Assembly: GCA_031296405.1 (NCBI GenBank)
Contig: JAVKKH010000014.1
Coordinates: forward strand, 1-61,038
Origin: Candidatus Tepidifontimicrobium thermophilum
GTDB lineage: Bacteria; Sysuimicrobiota; Sysuimicrobiia; Sysuimicrobiales; Sysuimicrobiaceae
Direction: 5' to 3'
DNA length: 61,038 nt
Under the pieces are notes generated by a model. It had not been told where the DNA came from. It was given only the letters and a program-made list of their open reading frames with translations, and made no database searches. Shown here one piece after another: positions 16,775-25,758 of this stretch (position 1 is the first letter of the stretch; each line of letters starts with the position of its first letter). The translations under genes were made by a program, and so were the position numbers.

Positions 16775-17860
16775 TCAGCGCGCCGCCTGAGCCGCCTGGC
16801 CGCGGGCGTGGGCCACCAGGGCGTCCAGGATGGGGTCCAGCTCCCCGTCCAGCACTGCGTCCAGGCGGTGCAGGGTCAGACCGATCCGGTGATCGGTGAC
16901 GCGGTTCTGCGGGAAGTTGTACGTCCGGATCTTCTCGCTGCGCTCCCCGGTGCCCACCTGCTGCCGCCGGGTAGCCGCGATGCGCGCCTGCTGCTCCCGG
17001 CGCCGCAGCTCCAGCAGGTGCGCCCGCAGGATCCGCAGGGCCTTCTCCCGGTTCTGGTGCTGGGACCGCTCGTCCTGGCACGTCACCACGATCCCCGTGG
17101 GGAGGTGCTTGATCCGCACCGCGGTCTCCACCTTGTTCACGTTCTGGCCGCCCGCGCCGCCAGCCCGGAAGGTGTCCACCTCCAGCTCCTCCGGCCGGAT
17201 CTCCACCTCCACCTCCTCCGCCTCCGGCAGCACCGCCACGGTGGCGGTGGAGGTGTGGATGCGGCCCGCGGCCTCGGTGGCGGGGACCCTCTGGACCCGG
17301 TGCACGCCGCTCTCGTACTTCAACCGGCTGTACGCCCCCTTGCCCGCGATGCTCAACGTGGCGGACTTCACCCCGCCCAGGTCCGAGGGGCTCAGCTCCA
17401 GCACCTCCACCTTCCACCCGCGCCGCTCTGCGTACCGGGTGTACATCCGGAGCAAGTCCCCGGCGAACAAGGCGGCCTCCTCGCCGCCCGCGGCGGGTCG
17501 GATCTCAAGGAAGATGTTGCGGTCGTCGTACGGGTCCCTGGGTGCCAGCAGATCCTCCAGCTCCGACCGCAGGGCCTGCCTCAACCCGTCCAGCCTCTCC
17601 AGCTCCTGGGCCGCCAGGTCCCGCAGCGCCGGGTCGGGGTCCTGTAGCAGGGCCTCGGCCTGGGCCCGCTCCGCCTCCACCTGGCGCAGCGCCCTAGCCC
17701 GCTGGGTCACCTCTTCCAGCTCCGCGTACTCCTTGGCCAGCTCCCGGTACCGTCCGGGATCCTGCAGGACGGACGGGTCCCCGAGCAGCCGGCCCAGTTC
17801 CTCATACCGCTGCTCCAGCCGCGCCACGCGCTCCTCCAGCAGATCCCGCACGCTCTTCAT
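16775..17860 (-). CDS. prfA: Peptide chain release factor 1
   Basis: RF1 recognises UAA and UAG and triggers peptide release. The 361-residue product has the GGQ motif ([13 protein letters not shown]), the N-terminal coiled region and the [19 protein letters not shown] segment. The ATG overlaps the stop of the DUF1385 gene (TGATG), showing coupling. prmC follows. Confidence 0.97.
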   Translation of the reverse strand: MKSVRDLLEERVARLEQRYEELGRLLGDPSVLQDPGRYRELAKEYAELEEVTQRARALRQVEAERAQAEALLQDPDPALRDLAAQELERLDGLRQALRSELEDLLAPRDPYDDRNIFLEIRPAAGGEEAALFAGDLLRMYTRYAERRGWKVEVLELSPSDLGGVKSATLSIAGKGAYSRLKYESGVHRVQRVPATEAAGRIHTSTATVAVLPEAEEVEVEIRPEELEVDTFRAGGAGGQNVNKVETAVRIKHLPTGIVVTCQDERSQHQNREKALRILRAHLLELRRREQQARIAATRRQQVGTGERSEKIRTYNFPQNRVTDHRIGLTLHRLDAVLDGELDPILDALVAHARGQAAQAAR

Positions 17861-18765
17861 CACACCACCGTCCGCTCCAACGACCCTGAGTCCTCTCGAT
17901 CCAGCACCGCCTGCAGGGCGCGGATGGCCACCTCCACCTGGCGGGGATCCGGTTCCCGCGTGGTCAACCGCTGCAGCCAGATCCCCGGCGCCACCAGGGG
18001 GCGCAGCCACCGCGACCGCGCCCCGGCCCGGATGACCTCGTACGCCACGCCCGCGATCAGCGGGACCAGCAGCACCCGCGAAACCACCCGCGCCCACAGG
18101 GGCGGCTTGCCCAGCAGCGAGAACACCCCCACCGCCACCAGGACCACTACCAGCAAGAACGACGTCCCGCACCGGGGGTGGAACCGGCTCTGCTTCTGCA
18201 CCTCGTCCACCACCAGCGGCACTCCGCGCTCCCACGCGTTCACCACCTTGTGCTCGGCGCCGTGGTACATGAACACCCGGCGGATCTCCGGGAACGCCCC
18301 CACCGCGCCCACGTACAACACCAGGACCCCAGCGCGCACCAGCCCCTCCACCAGGTTGAACGACACCACCCCCCAACCGGGATCCACCCACCGCACCAAC
18401 ACCGTGGGCAACACGAAGAACAGGCCCACCGCGAGGCCCACGCCCAGCCCCAAGCTCAGGGCTACCTCGCGGCTCGAGAGGGGCCGTCCCAGCTCGCCCG
18501 CTACCGCCTGGCTGGCGGAGTACACGAGCGCCCGCGTGCCCAGCACCAGGGCCTCCCACAGCACCACCGCCCCACGGACCACCGGCAGCCGCGCCCACCG
18601 CCTGCGGACCAGCGCGCTCGGTCGGTGCAGCACCTCCTCCGCGATGGCCCCGTCCGGGCGGCGCACCGCGGTGCTGACCCAGTGGGGCCCGCGGATCATC
18701 ACGCCCTCGAGGACCGCCTGACCGCCGATGGTGGCCCTCGGTGGGGAGCTCAGACGCCCTGTCAC
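17860..18765 (-). CDS. DUF1385 family membrane protein
   Basis: The 301-residue protein has the family hallmark [15 protein letters not shown] near the N-terminus and [14 protein letters not shown] in the centre, with several transmembrane helices between and after them, including [20 protein letters not shown]. The family is widely placed next to prfA in Bacillota-like bacteria; biochemical role unknown to me. GTG start. A -10-like TAGGAT lies 6 bp upstream of the start, suggesting a leaderless transcript that may continue through prfA to the histidine kinase. Confidence 0.95.
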   Translation of the reverse strand: MTGRLSSPPRATIGGQAVLEGVMIRGPHWVSTAVRRPDGAIAEEVLHRPSALVRRRWARLPVVRGAVVLWEALVLGTRALVYSASQAVAGELGRPLSSREVALSLGLGVGLAVGLFFVLPTVLVRWVDPGWGVVSFNLVEGLVRAGVLVLYVGAVGAFPEIRRVFMYHGAEHKVVNAWERGVPLVVDEVQKQSRFHPRCGTSFLLVVVLVAVGVFSLLGKPPLWARVVSRVLLVPLIAGVAYEVIRAGARSRWLRPLVAPGIWLQRLTTREPDPRQVEVAIRALQAVLDREDSGSLERTVV

Positions 18766-18771
18766 GCTTCC

Positions 18772-18777
18772 ATCCTA
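18772..18777 (-). promoter_or_regulatory. Possible -10 element giving a leaderless DUF1385-prfA transcript
   Basis: TAGGAT on the minus strand ends 6 bp before the GTG start, and no ribosome site is present. The -35 is not obvious, so the call rests on spacing and on similar arrangements elsewhere in this window. Confidence 0.4.
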
Positions 18778-18896
18778 CCGGACCCGCGGCCGCCCCCAGC
18801 AAACCAGCAGGTCTAAGTCCTCAACGGGGAAAACGTCGGAACCCCCCCGCCCCATCCCGAAGTACCCGGGCACGACAGCGTGGGCAACCCAGAGGG

Positions 18897-19910
18897 CTAC
18901 GGCAGGTAGCGCAGGGGGTTTACGGGCTGGCCACGGACCCGGACCTCAAAGTGCACGTGCGGGCCGGTGCACGCGCCCGTACAACCCACCCGGCCGATGA
19001 CCTGCCCGCGGTCCACCTGCTGTCCGACCCGCACGAGCACTGCCGAGGCATGGCCGTACCACGTCTCCATACCGTCCCCGTGGTCCAGAACCACCACCAG
19101 TCCGTACCCGCCGTACCAGCCTGCCCGCACCACCCGCCCGTCCCGCGCGGCGTGGATGGGCGTTCCGCGCGGTGCCGCGATGTCCACCCCGGTGTGGTGG
19201 CGGCGCCATCGGGTGCCGAACCGCGAGGTCACCACACCCCGGGCCGGCCACAGGTATGCCACCGTCGCGCGGGTGCGGGGTAAAGCCCGGGCGGCCTGCG
19301 GGCCCGCGGCAGGGCCCGTGGGGATCACCAGCTTCTGCCCGATCTGGAGGCGGTCCCCGCGGATCCCGTTGACCTCCGCCAGCTGCTCCACCGGCACCCC
19401 GGTCTTGAGGGCGATGGCCCACAGGGTGTCGCCCTTACGGACGGTGTAGGTGGACGCCACCGCCGGGCGGCGTCTGGTACCTTCGCCTGGGGAGGGGACC
19501 CGAAGAACCTGACCCGGGCGGAGGAACTCTGCCTCCGAGATCCCGTTGACCTCCACCAGCGCGTCCACCGTGGTCCCGAACCGGCGCGCGATTCCCCACA
19601 GGGTGTCCCCCTCCACCACGGTGTACCGCTGGGACGCTACCCCCTGAGCCGCCATCTGCGGAGCCCTCTTCTTCGGGCGCCGGTCAGCCTTGGGGGTGCT
19701 CGCCGGTGAACCACGGGGCCTGTCGCGGGCCACCAGAAACGCCGGAGGCTGAACGACCTCGGGCAGCCGCGGACGCGGAGGCTCGCGGAACACCACGGAA
19801 CCCGAAGCCGCGCGGTCAGTGGCCCTGTGAACCTCTGTGGAGCCGGTGCGCGGGCCCGGGAGCAACAGCACCACGCACACAGCCAGGGCTCGGAAAGCGG
19901 CGCGTCGCAA
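18897..19910 (-). CDS. Exported LysM/M23 peptidoglycan endopeptidase
   Basis: This 337-residue protein is predicted to be exported and to cut or remodel peptidoglycan. A signal peptide (RRAAFRALAVCVVLLLPGP) is followed by a basic, low-complexity linker. Two LysM domains follow (about 97-140 with YTVVEGDTLWGIA and 153-197 with YTVRKGDTLWAIA). The C-terminal M23 LytM domain has the zinc ligands in HHTGVDIAAP and GPHVHFEV. The start is TTG with a strong GGGAGGGG site. All catalytic motifs are intact, so it should be active rather than a NlpD-type scaffold. Confidence 0.95.
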   Translation of the reverse strand: MRRAAFRALAVCVVLLLPGPRTGSTEVHRATDRAASGSVVFREPPRPRLPEVVQPPAFLVARDRPRGSPASTPKADRRPKKRAPQMAAQGVASQRYTVVEGDTLWGIARRFGTTVDALVEVNGISEAEFLRPGQVLRVPSPGEGTRRRPAVASTYTVRKGDTLWAIALKTGVPVEQLAEVNGIRGDRLQIGQKLVIPTGPAAGPQAARALPRTRATVAYLWPARGVVTSRFGTRWRRHHTGVDIAAPRGTPIHAARDGRVVRAGWYGGYGLVVVLDHGDGMETWYGHASAVLVRVGQQVDRGQVIGRVGCTGACTGPHVHFEVRVRGQPVNPLRYLP

Positions 19911-20104
19911 CGCCCCTCCCGGGTATCCTTACCTGAGTATGGTTGCTGCTACGGACGACGCCCGCGCAACAGCGGACGCATAGATTATAGGCTAGGTTGT
20001 CAACAGGGATAGATTCGAACGAATGCCCGCCACGAGCGACCTGGCCCTCAATCTATCCCAGCTTCGCGCGTGGCCCCTGGCGAGGTTGGGGGATCCGTTG
20101 TTCT

Positions 20105-21385
20105 TTAGGAACCCACCCGGATCTCTTCCTCGGAGGACTTCACGATGGACCGGAGGAAGGCCGCGTTGTTGGGGGTCTTGCGCATCCGGTCCAGGATCAG
20201 CTCCGTCATGGCCACCGTGTCCAGCTGCTCCAGAGACTTGCGGAGCACCCACACCTTGCGCAGCTCCTCCTCCGTCAGCAGGAGTTCCTCGCGCCGGGTG
20301 CCGGACATCTTGATGTCGATAGCGGGGAACGTGCGCCGCTCCTGGAGCTTGCGGTTCAGGTGCAGCTCCATGTTCCCCGTGCCCTTGAACTCCTCGTAGA
20401 TCATGTCGTCCATACGGCTGCCGGTGTCGATGAGGGCGGTGGCCACGATGGTTAGGCTGCCCCCCTCCTCGATCTTGCGCGCGGCTCCGAAGAACCGCTT
20501 GGGCCGGTGCAGGGCCGCGGGATCCAGGCCACCGGACAGGGTGCGACCTGAGGGCGGGATCACCAGGTTGTTGGCCCGCGCGAACCGCGTTAGGCTGTCC
20601 AGGAGGATCACCACGTCCCGCTTACCCTCCACGATCCGCTTGGCTCGCTCCAGCACCAGGTCCGCCACCTGCACGTGCTCTTCCGGCGGCCGGTCGAAGG
20701 TACTGGCCACCACCTCCGCCTCCACGGACCGACGCATGTCGGTGACCTCCTCCGGCCGCTCGTCCAGCAGCAGCACCATGAGGTACACCTCGGGGTGGTT
20801 CTGCACGATGGCCTGCCCGATCTTCTTCAACAGCGTGGTCTTCCCCGCCTTGGGAGGGGACACGATCATGGCCCGCTGCCCCTTGCCGATGGGCGCGAAC
20901 AGATCCACCACCCGGGTGGTCAGGTCGCTGCCGGTCTCCAGGCGGAAGCGCTCGTACGGGAAGACCGGGGTCAGTTGCTCGAAGTGGGGACGGCTGCGCG
21001 CCTGCTCGGGATCCAGGCCGTTCACCGCCTCCACCCGCAGGAGGGCGTAGTACTTTTCGTTGTCCTTGGGGGGCCTCACCTGTCCCAGGACCTCGTCCCC
21101 CACCCGCAGCCCGAACCGTTTGATCTGGGAGGGGGACACGTAGATGTCCTCCGAGCCGGGCAGGTACCCGCTGGATCGCAGGAACCCGTAGCCCTCCGGC
21201 ATGATCTCCAGGATCCCGGAGCGGAACATGAGCCCCGACTGCTCGGTCTGCGCCTGCAGGATCCGCATGATGAGCTCCTGCTTGCGGTACCGGCGGTAGT
21301 TGGGGATGTTCAGCTCCTTCGCAATCTCCTGGAGCTCGTTCAGGTTCTTGGCTTCCAGTTCCGCCAGCGCGAGAATCGTTGCCAC
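20105..21385 (-). CDS. rho: Transcription termination factor Rho
   Basis: Rho is the RNA-dependent hexameric helicase of factor-dependent termination. The 426-residue product has the N-terminal helical domain ([12 protein letters not shown]), the cold-shock-like RNA-binding domain ([10 protein letters not shown]), Walker [12 protein letters not shown] at about 176-187, Walker [15 protein letters not shown] and the GGLDP loop. GTG start with AGGA upstream. The upstream neighbour fsa matches the fsa-rho order of Bacillota-like genomes. Confidence 0.98.
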   Translation of the reverse strand: MATILALAELEAKNLNELQEIAKELNIPNYRRYRKQELIMRILQAQTEQSGLMFRSGILEIMPEGYGFLRSSGYLPGSEDIYVSPSQIKRFGLRVGDEVLGQVRPPKDNEKYYALLRVEAVNGLDPEQARSRPHFEQLTPVFPYERFRLETGSDLTTRVVDLFAPIGKGQRAMIVSPPKAGKTTLLKKIGQAIVQNHPEVYLMVLLLDERPEEVTDMRRSVEAEVVASTFDRPPEEHVQVADLVLERAKRIVEGKRDVVILLDSLTRFARANNLVIPPSGRTLSGGLDPAALHRPKRFFGAARKIEEGGSLTIVATALIDTGSRMDDMIYEEFKGTGNMELHLNRKLQERRTFPAIDIKMSGTRREELLLTEEELRKVWVLRKSLEQLDTVAMTELILDRMRKTPNNAAFLRSIVKSSEEEIRVGS

Positions 21386-21499
21386 CTCCAGTTCCTGTGC
21401 CCGTGTGTCCGCTGCCGCCCGGCCGGGCCGACCGGGGACGTCTCGGCGTTCTGCAAGGCGCGCCGTTCCGAAGCTCCGCGCCCGGGGTGCGGGTCGCTC

Positions 21500-22183
21500 C
21501 TACGACCCCCCGGCGGGCGCGGCGGTGCGGCTAGATAGCTCCGCCTGCAGCCTGCGCCAGTCCGCCAGGAACCGCTCCAGCCCCTGGTCCGTGAGCGGGT
21601 GGCGGAACAGCTGCTCCATCGTGGCGAAGGGCATGGTGGCGATGTCCGCTCCTGCCCGTGCCGCTTCCAGCACGTGCAGGGGGTGCCGCAGGCTGGCGGC
21701 CAGCACCTGGGTGGGGAACCCGTACCGCCGCAGGATCTCCACCGCCTGCCGGACCGTGTCCATCCCCACGTGGCCGATGTCGTCCAGCCGACCCACGAAG
21801 GGGCTGACGAACGTCGCACCCGCCTTCGCCGCCAGCAACGCCTGCACCGGCGTGAACACCAGAGTCACGTTGGTGCGGATGCCCTCCCCCCGGAGGGCCA
21901 CCACCGCCCGCAAGCCCTCCGGCGTCATGGGCACCTTGACCACCACGTTCGGAGCCCAGCCCACAAACTCCCGGGCCTCCTGGATCATGCCCTCCGCGTC
22001 CAGGCTGGTGGTCTCCACGCTGATGGGGCCGGAGACCCAGCGGGCGATCTCCCGCACGAGCTCCCGCGGCTCCCGCCCCTCCCGCGCCATCAGGGTCGGG
22101 TTCGTGGTCACCCCGTCCAGGATCCCCCACGACGCCGCGGTACGGATCTGGTCAGGGTTGGCGGTGTCCAGGAAGAGGCGCAT
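21500..22183 (-). CDS. fsa: Transaldolase / fructose-6-phosphate aldolase family
   Basis: The small (227-residue) transaldolase subfamily has the N-terminal [31 protein letters not shown] split signature (FLDTAN and TTNPTL) and the Schiff-base Lys83 in NVVVKVPMT. Members act either as transaldolase in the pentose phosphate pathway or as fructose-6-phosphate aldolase; sequence alone does not settle which. With rpiB and glpX it fits sugar-phosphate interconversion. It lies between the SLH-type protein gene and rho. Confidence 0.95.
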   Translation of the reverse strand: MRLFLDTANPDQIRTAASWGILDGVTTNPTLMAREGREPRELVREIARWVSGPISVETTSLDAEGMIQEAREFVGWAPNVVVKVPMTPEGLRAVVALRGEGIRTNVTLVFTPVQALLAAKAGATFVSPFVGRLDDIGHVGMDTVRQAVEILRRYGFPTQVLAASLRHPLHVLEAARAGADIATMPFATMEQLFRHPLTDQGLERFLADWRRLQAELSSRTAAPAGGS

Positions 22184-22195
22184 GCGCGGGCTCCG

Positions 22196-23449
22196 CTACG
22201 GTCCCTTCGCCTCAATGTAGCTCACGTCTCCCACGTCCCCCAGCAACAGCATGGCCAATTCGTCGTTGGGCTTCAAGTCCTGAAGCTGAGCGGGCCGGTC
22301 GTTCCGGTAAACCGCCACCACCGGGCCCAGGCGGAAGCTGCGGATGGTGGGCCCGTCGGTCACGGACAGGATGGACGGGTTCCCGGGCTGGATGGACCGG
22401 AAGCGGCCGCGCACGAAGCTGTACCGGCCCAGGACGTTCATGACCCCGTCCAGCGCTACCGCCGCGTCCAGCCGCGTGGCGGGGTCGTTGGCCCGCACCC
22501 GTCCGTCCGAGAGCAGGAGGAACTTCCGTTCCACCGCCAGGGCCACGTATCCGCGGTGTTCCGGTTTCACCTCCTGGGCGTCCTGCGCGGGGATGGGGCC
22601 ACCGCGCTTGGCCAGCGCCTCCTGCTCCAGCCCGCTCACCCGCGCGGCCAGCTCCGCCACCTCCGCCCGCGAGATGGGCGCCCGCGGCCGGAAGGTGTTG
22701 TCGGGGAAGCTGGTCACGAACCCCTTGGTGAAAAAGATGGTCACCGTCATGGGCTGGGGCCGCGCGGTGACCACGCCCACCAACTCGTACCGGCCCGGCG
22801 GCACCGGCCGGTCGTTCTGGTCCAGCTGCTTCCACTTCGTGTCCCCGAGGACCACCTGCTGGTTGGGCTGCACCGTCAGCTTCAGGCCCTGGGCGGTGAA
22901 CTGCTGGCCCAAAGACCAGCGGGCCACCTCCTCCCCGGACGGGCTGCGGATCACGAAGTCGTAGCGCTGCGACGTGGGGAACTCCACCTGAGCGGCCTGG
23001 CCCGACGTGTTGCGCAGGGACAGGGTGAGCCCGATCTCCTCCCCGGGCCCGTAGGTCCCCTTGTCCGTCTCCAGGATCACCTCCCACTCCTGCACCTTGC
23101 GGACCGCCTTGCGCTGGTTGACGGTTCCCGCGCTGGCCAGGGCCGCCAGCAGGCCGCGCGCACCGGAGGGGATCTCCTGAGCGTCCCGGTAGTCCGGCAG
23201 GGCGCCCCCGCCCTCCCGCAGTCCCACCGCCCGGGCCAGGGCGGTGAAGAAGTCCAGACGGGTGATGCGTTCTTCCGGCTGGAAGCGGCGGTCCTGGGGG
23301 ATGGGGAACACCCCTCTGGCCGCCAGCTTGTCCAGCATCCGCTGCTCCGGCCGGCCCGCCACGTCGGTGAAGATCTGGCCCCACGCGGGTAGGGCGAGCA
23401 CGGCCGCCAGCAGGACCGCGCAAACGTGCCTCCGGCCAAACACACCCAC
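22196..23449 (-). CDS. Exported SLH-domain protein with BsuPI-like insert
   Basis: The 417-residue protein has a signal peptide (AVLLAAVLALPAWG, cleaved near residue 25) and SLH-like segments: IFTDVAG ... FQPEERITRLDFFTALARAVGL at the N-terminus and FPDNTFRPRAPISRAEVAELAARV after the middle. Between them, residues about 118-225 resemble the BsuPI (intracellular proteinase inhibitor-like) beta fold: EVILETDKGTYGPGEEIGLTLSLRNTSG and PPGRYELVGVV. A GAGGAGGT site supports the GTG start. It is probably anchored to the cell wall. The partner or target is unknown. Confidence 0.82.
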   Translation of the reverse strand: MGVFGRRHVCAVLLAAVLALPAWGQIFTDVAGRPEQRMLDKLAARGVFPIPQDRRFQPEERITRLDFFTALARAVGLREGGGALPDYRDAQEIPSGARGLLAALASAGTVNQRKAVRKVQEWEVILETDKGTYGPGEEIGLTLSLRNTSGQAAQVEFPTSQRYDFVIRSPSGEEVARWSLGQQFTAQGLKLTVQPNQQVVLGDTKWKQLDQNDRPVPPGRYELVGVVTARPQPMTVTIFFTKGFVTSFPDNTFRPRAPISRAEVAELAARVSGLEQEALAKRGGPIPAQDAQEVKPEHRGYVALAVERKFLLLSDGRVRANDPATRLDAAVALDGVMNVLGRYSFVRGRFRSIQPGNPSILSVTDGPTIRSFRLGPVVAVYRNDRPAQLQDLKPNDELAMLLLGDVGDVSYIEAKGP

Positions 23450-23540
23450 TGGACCTCCTCAGGTCTCCGTCAAGGGGGAACTGCTCACCGACGCGGCAAC
23501 CCGTTCCCCTGGGCCTGGCGTCCCCACGTGCCGGGACTAG

Positions 23541-23876
23541 CTACTCGCCGGGACGGTGGTCAGGCCCGACCCGGGCCGCCTCCGCGCTGCGCAGGTCCGC
23601 CAGCTCCTGTTCGAGCCGGCGGATCTCCACTTCCAGCGCCTCCGCGGGCTCGCACAGGGCCGCCAGCTCTGGGTCCTGCAGGGTGCCCGCCCGGTACCTC
23701 GCGTGCACCAGCCGCCCGATGTCCGTGTAGCGGTTTTCCAGGCGGGCCTGCAGCGTCCCGATCTCCAGACGCACCCGGGCCGCCCGGGCGAGCCTCTCGG
23801 ACTCGCGCGCCACCGAGGTGGCACCCTCCCGCACCGAGCGCACCACCCGGTCCAGCAGCTCCCGCGCCGCGCTCAC
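23541..23876 (-). CDS. Small coiled-coil protein of unknown function
   Basis: The 111-residue, highly charged protein is predicted to be mostly helical, with a coiled coil at about 78-102 (EALEVEIRRLEQELADLRSA split across heptads). No family recognised. The start GTG lies 6 bp after an excellent TGGTATAAT extended -10 sequence and has no ribosome site, which argues for a real, leaderless gene. It is divergent from argS. Confidence 0.65.
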   Translation of the reverse strand: MSAARELLDRVVRSVREGATSVARESERLARAARVRLEIGTLQARLENRYTDIGRLVHARYRAGTLQDPELAALCEPAEALEVEIRRLEQELADLRSAEAARVGPDHRPGE

Positions 23877-23882
23877 GGCCGC

Positions 23883-23888
23883 ATTATA
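23883..23888 (-). promoter_or_regulatory. Extended -10 promoter of the small coiled-coil gene
   Basis: On the minus strand TG-G-TATAAT ends 6 bp before GTG 23876. This is a consensus extended -10 and would start transcription at or one base from the start codon. Confidence 0.65.
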
Positions 23889-23910
23889 CCATCCGGAGCC
23901 GCGCGGGTCC

Positions 23911-23919
23911 TGTTACCAT
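23911..23919 (+). promoter_or_regulatory. Extended -10 promoter of argS
   Basis: TG-T-TACCAT (23911-23919) ends 9 bp before the argS GTG, with no ribosome site between. It suggests a leaderless or nearly leaderless argS message. Confidence 0.5.
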
Positions 23920-23928
23920 GGTCCGGGA

Positions 23929-25758
23929 GTGCGGAACCTCAAGGCGGAGCTGCAAAGGGCCCTAGAGCAGGCACTGGCCCTGCTCGGGGTGGAGGAGTCC
24001 GTGGACGTGCCGGTGCAACCGACCCCGCCGGACCGGCCCGGCGACTACGGCACCCCGGTGGCCTTCTCCCTCGCGCGAGTCCTGCGCCGTCCTCCCGCGG
24101 AGATCGCTCAGGAGCTGGCCGCCCGGGTCTGCCTGCCGCCCGGCGTGGTCGGTGCGGAGGCAGCAGGCGGGTATGTGAACTTCACCGTGGGGCTAGGAGA
24201 GTTGGTCCGGGCAGCCACCGAACCCCTCCGCCCGCCTGCGCCGGTGGGGCGGAGGGTGCTGGTGGAGCACACCTCCGTCAACCCGAACAAAGAGCTGCAC
24301 GTGGGCCACCTGCGCAACATCGCCCTAGGTGACGCCCTGAGCCGCATCCTCCGATACGCCGGCTATGAGGTCCAGGTCCTCAACTACATCGACGACACCG
24401 GCCGCCAGGTGGCGGAGACCTTGTTCGCCGTGGAGCGGTACGGGCTGCGCTACGACGGCGTCACCAAGTACGACCACTGGGTGGGCCAGGCGTACGTCCG
24501 CCTGCACCGGGAGATGGAGGATCCGCGCCTCCGGGAGGAGCTCGAGGCAGGCGTGCGGGCGGTGCTCCACCGGCTGGAAGCCGGGGAGCTGCGGTCGGCG
24601 GTAGAGCGCGTCCTGCGGGCGCAGCTGGACACCATGTGGCGCCTGGGCGCGGAGTACGACGCGCTGGTGTGGGAGTCTGACCTCGTACGGGAAGGTCTCC
24701 TGCAGCAGGCCCTGGCCCTGTTGGAACACACCCCCTACGTGCAACGACCCCGTGAGGGGAAGTACGCGGGGGCCCTGGTGATGGACACGTCGTCGTTCGT
24801 ACAGGGGCTGGAGGACCCCTACCTGGTACTGGTCCGGTCCGATGGCACCGCCACCTACCCGGCCAAGGACATCGCCTTCCAGTTCTGGAAGATGGGGCTG
24901 CTGCAGGGCCTGGGCTTCCGGCCTTTCACCCGGCAGCCCTCCGGCCGCCTCCTGTACACCTCCCACCCGGAGGGCGACCGCTCGGTGCGGTTCGGAGGCT
25001 GCGAGGAGACCATCAACGTCATCGACGCCACCCAGAGCTACCCCCAGCGGGTGGTGCGGACCGCCCTGGCCGTGGCCGGCCGGCCGGACCTGGCGGAGGG
25101 CGCCCACCACCTGGCCTACGAGACCGTGACCCTGGAGGGCCGCCGGATCTCTGGCCGCCGGGGTCACACGGTCTCCGTGGACGAGGTGCTGGACGAGGCG
25201 CACCGCAGGGCGCGGGCGGTGGTGGCGGAAAAGAACCCTGAACACCCCGACCCGGAGTCGGCCGCCGAGCAGGTGGGGATCGGCGCGGTACGGTTCGCCA
25301 TGGTGAAGACAGAACCCCGCCGGCAGATCGACTTCCGCTGGGAGCAGGCCCTGTCCTTCGACGGGGACAGCGGGCCGTACGTGCAGTACGCCCACGCCCG
25401 GGCGGCCTCCATCCTGCGCCGGGCGGAGGAGGCGGGCGTGCTGACCGAGGAACCGGACTTCGCGCAGGCCACGGAGTACGAGAGGCCGGTGGCCCGCGCG
25501 TTGCTGGACTTCCCGGACGTGGTGGCCGCGGCCGCGGCCCAGCGCACCCCGCACGTTCTGGCCCAGTACCTGCTGGACCTAGCCGCCGCGTGGAACGCTT
25601 ACTACAACGCCCGCCGCCCGGACGGAAGCCCCGCTACCCCCGTCCTCCAGGCACCGCCGGGGCTGCGGGGCGTCCGGCTGGCCCTGGTGCGCCAGGTGCG
25701 GGACGTGCTGCGTACCGGCCTGGAACTGTTGGGGGTCCCCGCCCCCGAGGTCATGTGA
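23929..25758 (+). CDS. argS: Arginyl-tRNA synthetase
   Basis: Class I synthetase of 609 residues that charges tRNA-Arg. It has the N-terminal additional domain (from RNLKAEL), the HIGH-like motif HVGH in ELHVGHLRN, and a degenerate KMSKS region (RRISGRRGHTVS), as often occurs in ArgRS. The C-terminal anticodon-binding helical domain ends with GLELLGV. The GTG at 23929 was chosen because the added domain begins there. The next gene overlaps its stop. Confidence 0.96.
   Translation: MRNLKAELQRALEQALALLGVEESVDVPVQPTPPDRPGDYGTPVAFSLARVLRRPPAEIAQELAARVCLPPGVVGAEAAGGYVNFTVGLGELVRAATEPLRPPAPVGRRVLVEHTSVNPNKELHVGHLRNIALGDALSRILRYAGYEVQVLNYIDDTGRQVAETLFAVERYGLRYDGVTKYDHWVGQAYVRLHREMEDPRLREELEAGVRAVLHRLEAGELRSAVERVLRAQLDTMWRLGAEYDALVWESDLVREGLLQQALALLEHTPYVQRPREGKYAGALVMDTSSFVQGLEDPYLVLVRSDGTATYPAKDIAFQFWKMGLLQGLGFRPFTRQPSGRLLYTSHPEGDRSVRFGGCEETINVIDATQSYPQRVVRTALAVAGRPDLAEGAHHLAYETVTLEGRRISGRRGHTVSVDEVLDEAHRRARAVVAEKNPEHPDPESAAEQVGIGAVRFAMVKTEPRRQIDFRWEQALSFDGDSGPYVQYAHARAASILRRAEEAGVLTEEPDFAQATEYERPVARALLDFPDVVAAAAAQRTPHVLAQYLLDLAAAWNAYYNARRPDGSPATPVLQAPPGLRGVRLALVRQVRDVLRTGLELLGVPAPEVM

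Noticed and set aside
19984..20003. TTGACA and TATAAT on the minus strand upstream of the LysM/M23 gene
   Set aside because: The hexamers are only 8 bp apart, too close for a sigma-A promoter. The TATAAT alone might act as a -10, but no suitable -35 or TG extension is present.
23450..23540. Short intergenic stretch tested for a tRNA or small RNA
   Set aside because: No cloverleaf-like pairing or conserved TTCGA-type arm was found; the stretch appears to be plain spacer.
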